64,000 bases of DNA from Clostridium uliginosum (GCF_900112485.1 NZ_FOMG01000001.1:124001-188000); one strand, 5' to 3'; positions 20,193 through 30,447 are shown, counted from the stretch's first letter. Notes: generated from the sequence alone by a model not told the origin. Numbers and translations are program-made.

Positions 20193-21020
20193 TTAGTATA
20201 ACTTCTCAAGTTCACTTTCATCAATCTTGAAGCTATGTTTATCTTCTGGAAAAGAGCCATCTTGAACTTCTGAAATATAACCTTTGATAGCTTCTTTCAT
20301 AACAGTTCCCACATTTGCATATTGTTTAACAAATTTCGGAACAAAATCATTAAACATTCCTAGCATATCTTGGTACACTAGAATTTGGCCATCACAATTT
20401 TCACCTGCGCCTATACCGATAGTTGGAATTGAAACTACTTGTGTAATTAACTCTGCAACTTTTTTAGGCACACATTCAAGTACAAGTGCAAATGCTCCAG
20501 CATCTTCTATTAATTTAGCATCTTCTATTAGTTTTCTTGCAGTCTCTTCACTTTTACCTTGTATTTTAAATCCACCAAAGGCATTAACAGATTGAGGTGT
20601 TAGCCCCAAATGTCCCATTACAGGAATTTGAGCATTTACAATAGCTCTAATTTGTTCTATAACATGTGCACCACCCTCTAGTTTTACTGCATGTGCTCCA
20701 CCTTCTTTAATCATTCTGCCTGCATTTTTTACTGCTTGTTCTGCTGAAACATGATAAGAAAGAAATGGCATATCACTTACTATCAAAGCATTCTTTGCTC
20801 CTTTTTTAACAGCTTTTGTATGATAGATAATTTCATCTACTGTAACTGAAAGAGTATCCTGTTCACCTTTAATTACCATGCCAAGAGAATCTCCAATCAA
20901 AATTCCATTTATCCCACACTCGTCAATAATTTTTGCCATTGAATAATCGTAAGCAGTAAGCATAGTTAATTTTTTTCTTTGATTTTTAAACTCTCTAAAA
21001 GTTAGTGCTGAGTTTTTCAT
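20193..21020 (-). CDS. panB: 3-methyl-2-oxobutanoate hydroxymethyltransferase PanB
   Basis: PanB transfers a hydroxymethyl group from methylene-THF to alpha-ketoisovalerate, giving ketopantoate. Metal and substrate motifs are visible: [43 protein letters not shown] and the glutamate in LVLECVP. The length of 275 aa is normal. The ATG overlaps the stop of the upstream reductase (TAATG), so the two are translationally coupled. Confidence 0.97.
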   Translation of the reverse strand: MKNSALTFREFKNQRKKLTMLTAYDYSMAKIIDECGINGILIGDSLGMVIKGEQDTLSVTVDEIIYHTKAVKKGAKNALIVSDMPFLSYHVSAEQAVKNAGRMIKEGGAHAVKLEGGAHVIEQIRAIVNAQIPVMGHLGLTPQSVNAFGGFKIQGKSEETARKLIEDAKLIEDAGAFALVLECVPKKVAELITQVVSIPTIGIGAGENCDGQILVYQDMLGMFNDFVPKFVKQYANVGTVMKEAIKGYISEVQDGSFPEDKHSFKIDESELEKLY

Positions 21021-22018
21021 TACTCTAATCCCCCTAAAATTTTATAAATTTCTGCATGTTTTTTTGAATTATTCATTAAATTTTTTATTGCATTTTCCTT
21101 ATTAACATTCACAGATTCATTTTTATTTATAAATTCTATTTGTGTATCATTTAAATTTTTAGTGTTTTTATTATCTTTTAAGGATACAAGATTCAATAAG
21201 TTTAATGACAAAATTTTATAAAGTTCTTTATGCTCTTCTTTTAAAACAGATAAATGTTTAGTTATAGGAACAACATCTCCTCTTAAAACAGGGCCTGTTA
21301 AAGATTTCACAAATCCTTTTTCTGAAATACTCTTAATATTACCTTGAACTAATGGATAGATAGCCATAATAGCATCTTTCTCACTTAGTCCAAGTTCCTT
21401 AAGATAGCTTGTTCCTATATCTAATAATGATAAAGTTAAATTAGATACAAAAACATTTGCTAAATGATAAAGTGAAGAGGTTTGCTCACCCCTTATAAAA
21501 AACTTATTCCCTAAACTTCTAACAAGATGTATAACATCTGTATACTGATCAGTCACCTTCCCTTCAATTGAAAAATAAATACTTTCTAATTCTTTTAAAT
21601 CTGTATCTTTTTTAGAAAATGCGAATATTGGGTGTATAGAATAGATTAATGCGCCAGAATTTTTTGCATTAGATAATATTGTTGATGATAATGAGCCACT
21701 TGTATGGCAAATAGATTTGTTATTAAGATCAAACTTTGATAATTTTTTATCTATAATTGAAATGATGTCATCAGGTGTTGTAATGAATAATATATCACTT
21801 TCATTAATAATGTCTTCTAAGTTATTATAAAATTTTGATTTAGTAGTATTAGCTGCTTCTATAGTTGTTTTGATAGTTTTTCCATAAAAGCCAGTTAACT
21901 CTATTCCTTTATGGGTAAAGTAGTGAGCTAAGGATACACCTACCTTCCCTGGACCAATAAATCCAATTTTAATAGTATCACCTCCATGTGTGATACAACA
22001 TCCTAATTTCAATCTCAT
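21020..22018 (-). CDS. panG: PanG-type ketopantoate reductase (Rossmann + DUF2520)
   Basis: This protein has an N-terminal NAD(P) Rossmann fold (GFIGPGKVG) and a C-terminal helical DUF2520 domain. As first gene of the panBCD operon with no other ketopantoate reductase present, it best fits PanG, the alternative reductase described in Francisella and other bacteria. The start is uncertain. The ATG at 22018 has no ribosome binding site. A perfect GGAGGTGAT lies 6 bases before an in-frame ATT at 21973, exactly where homologues begin (IKIGFIG). The role is inferred from context. Confidence 0.75.
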   Translation of the reverse strand: MRLKLGCCITHGGDTIKIGFIGPGKVGVSLAHYFTHKGIELTGFYGKTIKTTIEAANTTKSKFYNNLEDIINESDILFITTPDDIISIIDKKLSKFDLNNKSICHTSGSLSSTILSNAKNSGALIYSIHPIFAFSKKDTDLKELESIYFSIEGKVTDQYTDVIHLVRSLGNKFFIRGEQTSSLYHLANVFVSNLTLSLLDIGTSYLKELGLSEKDAIMAIYPLVQGNIKSISEKGFVKSLTGPVLRGDVVPITKHLSVLKEEHKELYKILSLNLLNLVSLKDNKNTKNLNDTQIEFINKNESVNVNKENAIKNLMNNSKKHAEIYKILGGLE

Positions 22019-22160
22019 TCATTATAGATATGAGTTGTTATATATTTTTAATGCTTTAAAATTTCTGGTGAGGCTCCATAAGATACCACCCAAAATTATT
22101 TTAACACCATATAAAAAATTGTACAATAACTTAAATTACGTATTGTTATAAATTTTTGCA

Positions 22161-22205
22161 TACAAAAATAACTCAATATACTAATTTAACAGTATATTGA
22201 GTTAT
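22161..22205 (-). terminator. Terminator of mgtC
   Basis: A perfect 15-bp stem (22168-22182 with 22191-22205) continues into TTTTGTA on the minus strand. Confidence 0.8.
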
Positions 22206-22248
22206 GACTCTTAAAAAAATAATAAATTATTTTTGGCTTGAATTTTTT

Positions 22249-22944
22249 TTACATTACTTCTTCAGCAGAACATACACCATCAATATTATGAAGATTTAAA
22301 ATATATTCTGTATGATCACATTTTCTATTTAATTTTAAGGTCATTATTAATCCAATTATTTTCTTATTATCTTCATTTAATTTTTTAACTTCAATATTAG
22401 ATATCTTTGTTCCATCTTTTTTAACAGATTGAATAAAGTTTGTAACTCCTGCTATATCTTCAAGTTCTACGATTATATCCATAACTCTTGAATGAGTTTG
22501 CATATATGTGTCTAATTTATGAAGTCCTGTTACTACTCCAAGTAAAAAGACACATGAGATAATTGCACCTTCATAAAAACCAATTCCAATTGCTAAGCCC
22601 ATACAAGCACAAGCCCAAAGTCCTGCAGCAGTTGTAAGTCCTTTAACCTGACTTTTTCCAACTACTATAATAGTTCCAGCACCTAAAAATCCAATTCCAC
22701 TTATCACTTGTGCACCCATTCTACTTGCATCAGTTGTCAAATGAAGCACATCAGTCATATATTGACTTGTTATCATAATAATGGTAGCACCTATACATAC
22801 TAAAATATGAGTTCTAAATCCTGCTGGTCTATTTTTTCTTCCTCTCTCAGCTCCAATAATTCCAGCACAAATTGTTGCTAGAGTAAGTCTTAAAATTATT
22901 GATACAGTATTAATTTCTCGTAAATAAAGCATTAAGTCTTGCAT
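22249..22944 (-). CDS. MgtC/SapB family membrane protein
   Basis: This 231-aa protein has four or five hydrophobic helices in its first 135 residues and a cytosolic ACT-like tail (about 150-231). The MgtC signature is clear: AGIIGAERGRKNRPAGFRTH, then SGIGFLGAGTI. Family members are linked to magnesium limitation and to control of membrane ATPase, but the role in clostridia is unproven. The ATG follows GCAGGTGA. It has its own terminator. No Mg2+ riboswitch was recognised upstream. Confidence 0.88.
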   Translation of the reverse strand: MQDLMLYLREINTVSIILRLTLATICAGIIGAERGRKNRPAGFRTHILVCIGATIIMITSQYMTDVLHLTTDASRMGAQVISGIGFLGAGTIIVVGKSQVKGLTTAAGLWACACMGLAIGIGFYEGAIISCVFLLGVVTGLHKLDTYMQTHSRVMDIIVELEDIAGVTNFIQSVKKDGTKISNIEVKKLNEDNKKIIGLIMTLKLNRKCDHTEYILNLHNIDGVCSAEEVM

Positions 22945-22997
22945 ATAATCACCTGCCTGAATAATTTTTACTTTAAATTCTTTTAAACTTTATTGTT

Positions 22998-25900
22998 TTA
23001 ATTAAATAAATTTAATATTTCATCTTCCTTTAATGTATTTATAAATGACCCTACATTTAAGTCATCTCCTAATATTTTATCTATTAACTCTCTCTTAACA
23101 TCTTGAAGTTCTACTATCTTTTCTTCAATAGTTCCTTGAGCTATAAGCTTTATAACTTCAACAGTATTTTGTTGACCTATTCTATGAGCTCTATCAGTAG
23201 CTTGATCTTCAACTGCGGGATTCCACCATGGGTCAAAATGTATTACTATATCCGCGCTTGTTAAATTAAGCCCTGTACCTCCAGCTTTTAAAGATACTAA
23301 AAACACTGAATTTTTTCCATCATTAAATTCATCTACCAATTTCATTCTATTTAGTGAAGATACTGAACCATCTAAATAAGAAAATAAAATATTGTTTTCT
23401 TCAAGCAATTTTCCTATATTTTTAAGTACAGATGTAAATTGAGAAAATACTAATATCTTATGTCCTTCAGCTATACTTTGTTCAAGTAAATCTATAAGTG
23501 CTTCTATTTTTCCACTTCCACCTAAGTAATTTTCCATTATTACTGATGGATCTAAACATATTTGACGTAATTTTGTTATATAAGATAAAATTTCTATCTT
23601 ACTATTTTTAAATTCGTCATCTTCAACTTTTTTCTTTATTAGATCCTTTGCATAATCAGAATAAGTTTTATAAACTGTCTTTTGCTCATCACTTAAAGGA
23701 ACAAGTAACCTCTTCTCAATCTTATCTGGCAATTCTTTTATTACATTTTTCTTATATCTTCTTAAAATAAATGGTTTTACTAACCTATTTATCTCTTCTA
23801 AAATTTCTTTTTCTTCTTCAAGCCTTCTATAATATCTTGTAGTAAATCTTTTTTCATTAAACAAGTATCCAGGCATTACAAAGTCAAAGATTGACCAAAG
23901 TTCCATTAAAGAATTTTCTATTGGCGTACCTGTTAAAGCAAATCTTCCTTTTGCATTTATGTTCTTAACTGCTTTTGCGCTAAGTGATGAAGGATTTTTG
24001 ATATTTTGAGCTTCATCCAAAATACAATAATCAAACTCCATAGTATATAAATCTAAATCTCTTCTAAGTAGGTTGTATGTTGTAATAATAACATCATATT
24101 CTTTATAACATTTAATCAATTCTTCTCGTTCTTCTTTACCTCCATTTATTATACATACATTCATAGAGGGAGCAAATTTTTTGAATTCGTTAAACCAGTT
24201 ATATATTAGTGATGTAGGTGCTACTATTAAAGAATTTGACTTAGATTTTGATAATAAAAATACTATGGTTTGTAGGGTCTTTCCAAGCCCCATCTCATCT
24301 CCTAGTATTCCTCCAAATCCTAAGTAATCTAAAGTTCTAAACCAATTGTAGCCATCTCTTTGATATTCTCTAAGTTTAGCTTGAATACCATAAGGCATTT
24401 GAAATGATTTGTCTTTAATATTCTTAAGTCTATCCTTAAGCTCTTTTATTTCTTCACGTCCTGTTATAAATCTAAGATCCTTATCTTCTAGGTATTGCTC
24501 TAAATACGCCCCTTTATTTTCTGGAATTTTTATAATATTATTATTTAATGTTTCATCTAAAAGTAAATTATCTAAGAGAATGAGAGCTTCTTTTAAATTT
24601 TCATCTTCTAAATCTAAAAATTCTCCATTTTCAAGCTTATAATATTTCAGATTATTTCTAAAGCTTCTAAGTATATTAGAAGTTTCTTCTTTAGATATAT
24701 CCCCTAAAATAAATTCAAAATCAAAATAATTAAACTTCCCTTTTCTTATTTCTCCTTTAAAATCTGATTTAGTTAGATGCTTAAGTCCTTTAAAACGCTC
24801 AGAATAAAAAACTTCACCATAATTTTGTAATTTCTCTATTTCATACTTAAAAAACTTGAAAATATCATCATCATCCCTTAAAAATATAAACTTATTATTT
24901 ATATCTTCAAAGCCAAGTCTTTTTAATAAAGCATAAACTTCTCTTTCTTTTTGGGCATTTCTATATATAACCTTATCCTTAAATTCTTCAAAATAATTAA
25001 ATTCATGTCCTTCGTAAGAAACTTTAAATATTAAGGTTACATTATCTCTATCTTTATCAAAATAGAATTTAATCTTAAGCGGAGCTATTACCACCTTGTT
25101 TTTTATTGATTTAGATAATGTCAATTCATTACTTAAATATTGTATTGATGGTATTAATTCTTTTAAAATTCTTTTTTCTTCACTTTTATTAAATGTTACT
25201 CCAGAGGTAGCGTTAAATACTTTAAGATAAGGAGTTAACCTTTCACATTGCTCTACTGATGGAATATATATTGAAGTTCCATATAAAAACACATCTTCGT
25301 TTTGAGTAAGAGCTTCAGGCATACCTGTTGGTGCTTCTAATATTAATTTATTATTCTTCTCGCATAATGAAAATGGAATTGGTATATCCTCATATAATAT
25401 TTCAGAGTCTATTATTCTACAGAAAAAACCATCCCCTAAATAAATTCTATGATTTTTTATTACCTCTAAAAAAGACTTAACTAATATATCTGGAATTGTT
25501 ATTGTCTTACCATTTATTAATTTGTCCTGATTTTTTCTAAAATGACTGTTTGAAGCCTCTAAGTCATTTATTTTATATATAAACTTAATTAATCTTCTAT
25601 CTTCAAAAGAAAGGCTTTGATTATTTATATTAAAGGTAAAATCTTTGCCATATTTAACTGGCATTTTATTATACATACATGTTAAAAATTGATTTATATC
25701 TCTTAATATATACATCTTATTGGTTTGATTTTTAAGTCCTATTTTAAATTCTGCTTGAATCTTAGATGACCAATTATTTCTATTTAATGTTATCTCAAAC
25801 TTCACTTTTTCTTGAGGTTTATTATTTAACAATAAGGATAAAATATCTTCTTTATTAGAAGAGGAGAATACCTCATTATCTTTGTTATCATTTGAATTCT

Positions 25901-26261
25901 CTAAAAATATAAATTCTTTTCTTAAATCTTCATCATTATCAAGCTTCTTTAAGAATCCATAAAACGAAGCAACCAAATGTTTACAACAATAATTATCCTT
26001 AGAAAATTCCTTTTTTTCAAAATCGAGGCAACTACAATAAGTTCCAACCACTTCTTTTGTCTTACTATCAATTTCAATTTTACATGAATATTCACTAAAA
26101 AGACTTTCTGATATAACAGACGACATTATATCTATCATATGCTTATCTACATCTACTTTTAAATCTTTTATTAAATCATTTTTTAATATATTCTCTGCTT
26201 TTAATCTATTCTTTCCGCCTATGCTTTTATTAAATCCCTCTAACAAAATTTGCTTTATCAT
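22998..26261 (-). CDS. SNF2 family helicase-like ATPase with SWIM zinc finger
   Basis: This large protein (1087 aa) of the bacterial RapA/SNF2 class has an N-terminal SWIM zinc finger (CSC...CCKH, about residues 75-100), a 400-residue middle region typical of bacterial SNF2-associated domains, and a C-terminal SF2 motor. The motor has GDEMGLGKT (motif I), DEAQNIKN (motif II), GTPIEN and DRAHRIGQ (motif VI). It is expected to translocate on duplex DNA and remodel protein-DNA complexes; its client is unknown. The frame runs to 26324, but AGGTGA fits the ATG at 26261. No defence-system partner genes are adjacent. Confidence 0.88.
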   Translation of the reverse strand: MIKQILLEGFNKSIGGKNRLKAENILKNDLIKDLKVDVDKHMIDIMSSVISESLFSEYSCKIEIDSKTKEVVGTYCSCLDFEKKEFSKDNYCCKHLVASFYGFLKKLDNDEDLRKEFIFLENSNDNKDNEVFSSSNKEDILSLLLNNKPQEKVKFEITLNRNNWSSKIQAEFKIGLKNQTNKMYILRDINQFLTCMYNKMPVKYGKDFTFNINNQSLSFEDRRLIKFIYKINDLEASNSHFRKNQDKLINGKTITIPDILVKSFLEVIKNHRIYLGDGFFCRIIDSEILYEDIPIPFSLCEKNNKLILEAPTGMPEALTQNEDVFLYGTSIYIPSVEQCERLTPYLKVFNATSGVTFNKSEEKRILKELIPSIQYLSNELTLSKSIKNKVVIAPLKIKFYFDKDRDNVTLIFKVSYEGHEFNYFEEFKDKVIYRNAQKEREVYALLKRLGFEDINNKFIFLRDDDDIFKFFKYEIEKLQNYGEVFYSERFKGLKHLTKSDFKGEIRKGKFNYFDFEFILGDISKEETSNILRSFRNNLKYYKLENGEFLDLEDENLKEALILLDNLLLDETLNNNIIKIPENKGAYLEQYLEDKDLRFITGREEIKELKDRLKNIKDKSFQMPYGIQAKLREYQRDGYNWFRTLDYLGFGGILGDEMGLGKTLQTIVFLLSKSKSNSLIVAPTSLIYNWFNEFKKFAPSMNVCIINGGKEEREELIKCYKEYDVIITTYNLLRRDLDLYTMEFDYCILDEAQNIKNPSSLSAKAVKNINAKGRFALTGTPIENSLMELWSIFDFVMPGYLFNEKRFTTRYYRRLEEEKEILEEINRLVKPFILRRYKKNVIKELPDKIEKRLLVPLSDEQKTVYKTYSDYAKDLIKKKVEDDEFKNSKIEILSYITKLRQICLDPSVIMENYLGGSGKIEALIDLLEQSIAEGHKILVFSQFTSVLKNIGKLLEENNILFSYLDGSVSSLNRMKLVDEFNDGKNSVFLVSLKAGGTGLNLTSADIVIHFDPWWNPAVEDQATDRAHRIGQQNTVEVIKLIAQGTIEEKIVELQDVKRELIDKILGDDLNVGSFINTLKEDEILNLFN

Positions 26262-26286
26262 ATAATCACCTACAATTGACAATGTA

Positions 26287-26326
26287 CAATGAACAATTGT
26301 ATACGAAATTCCTAAATTGTTCATTG
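26287..26326. repeat. Short hairpin between small gene and SNF2 gene
   Basis: CAATGAACAATT (26287-26298) pairs with AATTGTTCATTG (26315-26326) inside a run of degenerate ACAAT repeats. It could be a weak terminator of the 62-aa gene, but no T run follows. Confidence 0.35.
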
Positions 26327-26349
26327 AGCACTATGCTTTTCACATTAAT

Positions 26350-26538
26350 TTAATTATTAATTTCTTTAGTTGTTCTTATTAACGAAATATCTATATATTC
26401 TGATTTAGAAAATCCCTTTCTAAAATACCTTATTTGCTTATATTTTTTCCCTTCAAGTTCTATATCTAGAAGATCGATTCTATCTCCTTTAAATACTGTA
26501 GGTTCTTTTTTACCTTTTAAAAATACATGTAATTCCAT
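26350..26538 (-). CDS. Small 62-aa protein, unknown function
   Basis: The protein begins MELHVFLKGKKEPTVFKGDR and is basic, with alternating beta-type segments suggesting a small barrel. The start at 26538 is chosen because AAGGAGG is correctly placed; the open frame upstream to 26589 has no ribosome binding site. It lies between the ABC-F and SNF2 genes in the same direction and may be co-transcribed. No family is recognised with confidence. Confidence 0.65.
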   Translation of the reverse strand: MELHVFLKGKKEPTVFKGDRIDLLDIELEGKKYKQIRYFRKGFSKSEYIDISLIRTTKEINN

Positions 26539-26630
26539 AATTCGGTCCTCCTTAAGTCTATTAACTAATAGTAATGAACCAATATACATAATATTATAGA
26601 CTTGCTATTTTTTATGTTAACTTACAACTT

Positions 26631-28571
26631 TTATTTATTCTTATTTGTTGAATATTCTTCTATCGCTACTGCAATTTCATTTAAATGTTCCCATCTTTCA
26701 TACTTGTTATCTAACTCTTCTTGAAGTTTTTCTTTATCTTTCATTAATTCATTAAGTTTTCCATAATTCGTAGCATTTTTTTCTAAGTTTTTTTCAACCT
26801 TTTCTATCTTTTCTTCTAATGCAGATATATCCTCATCTATTGTTTCAAATTCTTTTTGCTCTTTAAATGTAAACTTTGGTTTATCTTCTTTGTTCTTAAC
26901 TCTTTCTTTAGAATCTTTTTTAGAGCTATTTTCAGATTTTTGAGAAGTTATATTTTGATTACTTTTTTCTATTTCTTTTGAAATTAAAAAATCACTATAA
27001 TTTCCATTATACTCTTTAATTTGCCCAGAGCCTTCATATGAAAATATCTTATTACAAATTCTATCTAAGAAATATCTATCATGCGATACCACAATAACTA
27101 TGCCCATAAAATCATCTAAAAAGGCTTCAAGAATTTTTAGAGTTTCTATATCTAAGTCATTAGTAGGTTCATCTAATATTAAAAAGTTAGGTGATTCCAT
27201 AAGAACTCTAAGAAGATGAAGTCTTCTTCTTTCTCCACCTGATAATTTTTCAATTGGAGTGTACTGCATTGTACTATCAAATAAAAATCTCTCACACATT
27301 GAAGAGGCCATTATTTTAGTTCCATCTTCTGTTGGAATATATTCCCCACCTTCTTTAACATAATCAATTACTCTAAGACTTGGTTGCATATGAGCATTAT
27401 CTTGAGCAAAACACCCTATCTTAACTGTATCACCTATTTCAATTTTTCCACTATCTAAAGGTAATAATCCTCTAATTAAATTAACTAAAGTTGTTTTACC
27501 TGCTCCATTTTCTCCAATTATTCCAATCCTATCATCTCTTAAAAATATGTAATTAAAGTCTTTTATAACTTCTTTTTCTCCAAATGATTTACATACATTA
27601 TATAGTTCAACTATCTTTTTGCCGAGTCTACTTCCAATAAATGAAATATGTATATCTTCTTGCCTTGCAATTGTTGTAGTATTTACTAAATCATCAAACC
27701 TTTGAAGTCTAGCTTTTTGCTTTGTAGTTCTAGCCTTAGCTCCTCTTCTTACCCACTTTAATTCATTTCTTATTAAAGCATCTCTTTTTTCTCCTTGAAT
27801 TTGCTCAGTCTCAAGTCTTTCAACTTTCTTTTCTAAAAATGCAGTATAGTTACCAGGATAAGTATACATATTTCCTCTATCTAGTTCTATAATCCTATTT
27901 GTTACTATATCAAGAAAATACCTATCATGAGTAATCATTAAAAGAGCACCCTTTCTTGCATTTAAAAATTCCTCAAGCCATTCTATAGAGTTAGCATCTA
28001 AGTGATTTGTTGGTTCATCTAATATAAGTAATTCACATGGAGTTATAAGCGCTGATGCTAATGCAACCCTCTTCTTTTGACCACCAGATAAATTATCCAT
28101 TTTTTCATTATAATTATCTATTCCAAGCTTATTTAAAATACTCTTTGCATCACTTTCTAAATCCCATAAGTTAAGCGAATCTATTTGTCCTTGAAGTTTA
28201 ATCAATTTATTATTCAAATTCTCAAAATCTTCACTATTAGCAGTATTTATTAATTCCAACAACTCCTCATACTCCCTAAGAAGCTTCATCTCTTTCTTAT
28301 CATCTCTAAATATTTGTTCTAAAACAGTGGCACCACTTTTAAAATCTGGATTTTGAGCAAGGTATTCTATTCTTACATTCTTTCCTTTTGTTATAGATCC
28401 ATCAAAGAACTCCTCTTTTCCAGCGACAATTTTTAAAAATGTTGATTTTCCTGTACCATTAATGCCGATAAGACCAATTTTATCACCGTCATTAATTCCT
28501 AATGATACATTATTAAATAAAATTTTCTCACTATAACTTTTATTTATATTTTCTAAAGTAATTATATTCAT
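26631..28571 (-). CDS. ABC-F family ATPase, Uup-like
   Basis: This soluble twin-ABC protein of 646 aa has no membrane segments. Two Walker A motifs (GINGTGKST, GENGAGKTT) and two signature motifs (LSGGQKKR, LSGGERRR) are present, each with LDEPTNHLD/LDEPTNDLD. A charged linker follows the first domain (about 240-300). The C-terminal 90 residues are Lys/Glu coiled coil, as in Uup, which binds DNA or ribosomes. ABC-F proteins act on the ribosomal E site; some give antibiotic resistance. The typical vga/lsa context is absent, so a housekeeping translation role is more likely. Confidence 0.9.
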   Translation of the reverse strand: MNIITLENINKSYSEKILFNNVSLGINDGDKIGLIGINGTGKSTFLKIVAGKEEFFDGSITKGKNVRIEYLAQNPDFKSGATVLEQIFRDDKKEMKLLREYEELLELINTANSEDFENLNNKLIKLQGQIDSLNLWDLESDAKSILNKLGIDNYNEKMDNLSGGQKKRVALASALITPCELLILDEPTNHLDANSIEWLEEFLNARKGALLMITHDRYFLDIVTNRIIELDRGNMYTYPGNYTAFLEKKVERLETEQIQGEKRDALIRNELKWVRRGAKARTTKQKARLQRFDDLVNTTTIARQEDIHISFIGSRLGKKIVELYNVCKSFGEKEVIKDFNYIFLRDDRIGIIGENGAGKTTLVNLIRGLLPLDSGKIEIGDTVKIGCFAQDNAHMQPSLRVIDYVKEGGEYIPTEDGTKIMASSMCERFLFDSTMQYTPIEKLSGGERRRLHLLRVLMESPNFLILDEPTNDLDIETLKILEAFLDDFMGIVIVVSHDRYFLDRICNKIFSYEGSGQIKEYNGNYSDFLISKEIEKSNQNITSQKSENSSKKDSKERVKNKEDKPKFTFKEQKEFETIDEDISALEEKIEKVEKNLEKNATNYGKLNELMKDKEKLQEELDNKYERWEHLNEIAVAIEEYSTNKNK

Positions 28572-28879
28572 TTAAATTAAAAACTCCTTCATAATAATCT
28601 ACTAACTATTTTAACACATTTTCAAAAATAGTACCTTCTACATATTAATTCTTTGTGCTTTTAAGTTGCTATAGGTTGCATTTTACTTGCCTATATTCCA
28701 TAGATTTTATTAAGAAAACCGTTGCTACCACTAGATTATGTCGTAATAATGTATTTTAAATAAAATTTATTTTATTATTCATAGTATTTTCTGGATCTAT
28801 GTTAATATAGTAGGATTACATTTATATACTCCGTAATGTATTTTAGTAACTTATTTGCATTTTACTCGTAAAGAATAAT
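28572..28879. other. Non-coding interval upstream of the ABC-F gene
   Basis: About 300 bp of AT-rich DNA with no ORF and no recognised RNA. It presumably holds the ABC-F promoter. It is bounded by the terminator of the upstream 220-aa gene. Confidence 0.5.
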
Positions 28880-28915
28880 AAAAAAACACCTAAGATAACT
28901 AAATCCTAAGTGTTT
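28880..28915 (-). terminator. Imperfect terminator after the 220-aa gene
   Basis: AAACACCTAAG (from 28884) pairs with CCTAAGTGTTT (to 28915) with two mismatches. A run of six A before it becomes U's in the minus-strand transcript. Confidence 0.6.
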
Positions 28916-29578
28916 CTAAAAAATGTTTACCCTTATTAACTTAATCAAATCAATAGTTCCATTATACTCTCCTCTTGCTTCATTTACTTTTATTGCTAAT
29001 CTGTTACAATTTAATTTTTTGATTTTTGAAAGTTTTCCTAAATAACTTGCTGCTCCAATACCTCTATCTAATAATGTTAATATATCTAACCCTATTTTGG
29101 TAGCATCAAATGTTTCTTTATGTGGTGATTCATTTTTAAAATGTTCATGCAATAAATCTGAAGGTTTTCCTTTTATTTCTTTCACACAATCAAAAAAATT
29201 ACTAATTTTATTATTTATCGATTCATTAATAATTCCTCTTGTTGTTACATATTTACATGCATCAATTCCTAAATCTGATATTGAATCTAACAATGTATTG
29301 ACAAAATCTAAAGCACCATAGCCTATACTTTTTATTGCATCTCCTGGCGAATTATGATCTTTATAACTACTTTTATCATATGCTTTAAATGCACTTACCC
29401 CTTCAGCACAGGGTGCTGACTTATCTGCTTCTCCTAGAATATATTCACCATCTAATGATTTAAATTTTACCATTGTTCCTTCTTCATATTTCTTACTTGA
29501 ATCAAAAGTTTCTATATCACTTATATTTTTTAATTCTATTCCTGATTTAGGGATTCCATTATGCAAATTAGATTGCAT
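28916..29578 (-). CDS. Unknown 220-aa protein, possibly a fragment of a larger secreted protein
   Basis: No family is recognised. The N-terminal 60 residues look like a beta-rich domain (MVKFKSLDGEYILGEADKS). The middle (90-180) is helical with a GYGALDFVNTLLDSI stretch resembling the helical pre-toxin regions of some polymorphic toxins, but this is only a resemblance. There is no clear ribosome binding site. The ATG overlaps the stop of the upstream small membrane ORF (ATGCAATCTAA), so translation may be coupled. It could be a remnant of a longer gene. Confidence 0.5.
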   Translation of the reverse strand: MQSNLHNGIPKSGIELKNISDIETFDSSKKYEEGTMVKFKSLDGEYILGEADKSAPCAEGVSAFKAYDKSSYKDHNSPGDAIKSIGYGALDFVNTLLDSISDLGIDACKYVTTRGIINESINNKISNFFDCVKEIKGKPSDLLHEHFKNESPHKETFDATKIGLDILTLLDRGIGAASYLGKLSKIKKLNCNRLAIKVNEARGEYNGTIDLIKLIRVNIF

Positions 29579-29771
29579 AACAACATTTATATTGTGTCAG
29601 AAATATCCTTACCTTTTTTATTCTTAAGAATATACTTAATATTATTATAAGAGGCGAAAAAACTATAATTAAACCTGCTACTTTATTATTTACAAACAAC
29701 AATGTATTATCATTTGAAAAAACTGATGTTTGAAAGTTGTAATACGACTTAAATGTTAATTTGGAATTCAT
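29568..29771 (-). CDS. Small membrane protein (67 aa), unknown
   Basis: One hydrophobic segment (AGLIIVFSPLIIILSIFL, about residues 32-49) is followed by a basic RIKK, suggesting a single-pass membrane protein. The ribosome binding site is weak. Its stop overlaps the start of the 220-aa gene by 11 bp, which favours a real two-gene unit, but both could be decayed sequence. Low certainty. Confidence 0.35.
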   Translation of the reverse strand: MNSKLTFKSYYNFQTSVFSNDNTLLFVNNKVAGLIIVFSPLIIILSIFLRIKKVRIFLTQYKCCYAI

Positions 29772-29818
29772 ATTTCTTTAGATAAGCTCTTAATCCCCTA
29801 CACAATCATTTCATTTTA

Positions 29819-30433
29819 TCAGTACATCTTTTGAACTATGTAATCAATATATCCTTGTTTGATTTTTTGACCTTCATAAATTCTTTCTAAAATTCTATTT
29901 TCTTTAAATAAAATTTTCATATCTTTAAAATGCAATTCACCTTCATTGATATTATAGTAAGTATGAATGACTTTTTCTCCTCTTTCTATCTGAAAAAATT
30001 CATTTTCTCCAACTTCATCCCCATTTCCATATCCACTGTCATGTAATGAAAGAAAATTTATACAACATACTCCACCAGGCTTTAGAACTCTCTTAATCTC
30101 ATTGATAGATTTTGTAATATCTTTTTTTGTCATATGAAAAATAGAATTATAAGAATAAATATAGCTTATTGATTCATTTTCAAATGGTAATTTTCTCATA
30201 TCTCCTTTAGAAATATTAAGTTCAAAACTAAATTGTTCTGAAAAAATTTTAGCCTTTTCTATTTGTGAATCGTTAATTTCAATTCCATATGTTTTGTATC
30301 CAAACTCTGAAAAAATAGCAAGTGGTGGATAATCTCCCCCTGCTCCGCAATCTAATATACTTTTTTCCAAATTATACTCATTACAATAATTTAAAAACCT
30401 ATATAACTGTGGTTGTTTAATTAAAAATTTCAT
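29819..30433 (-). CDS. SAM-dependent class I methyltransferase
   Basis: This 204-aa protein has the seven-strand methyltransferase fold: motif I ILDCGAGGDYPPLAIF near residue 26, an acidic GIEI at the end of strand 2, GDMRKLPF, then IKRVLKPGGVCCINF (motif III). The target is unknown. The start at 30433 is chosen because GGGAGGG lies just before it. The ATG at 30448, which overlaps the upstream GNAT stop, lacks a site. It forms a two-gene operon with the double GNAT gene. Confidence 0.8.
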   Translation of the reverse strand: MKFLIKQPQLYRFLNYCNEYNLEKSILDCGAGGDYPPLAIFSEFGYKTYGIEINDSQIEKAKIFSEQFSFELNISKGDMRKLPFENESISYIYSYNSIFHMTKKDITKSINEIKRVLKPGGVCCINFLSLHDSGYGNGDEVGENEFFQIERGEKVIHTYYNINEGELHFKDMKILFKENRILERIYEGQKIKQGYIDYIVQKMY

Positions 30434-30447
30434 ATAATACCCTCCCA

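Noticed and set aside
22998-26261. SNF2 ATPase as part of an antiphage defence island
   Set aside because: Its neighbours are mgtC, a small unknown gene and an ABC-F gene; no nuclease, methylase or other defence partner is present.
26631-28571. ABC-F protein as an antibiotic resistance gene
   Set aside because: The Uup-like C-terminal coiled coil and the lack of an attenuator leader favour a housekeeping role.
29568-29578. Possible programmed frameshift joining the 67-aa and 220-aa ORFs
   Set aside because: No slippery sequence or stimulatory hairpin is visible; a simple start/stop overlap explains it.
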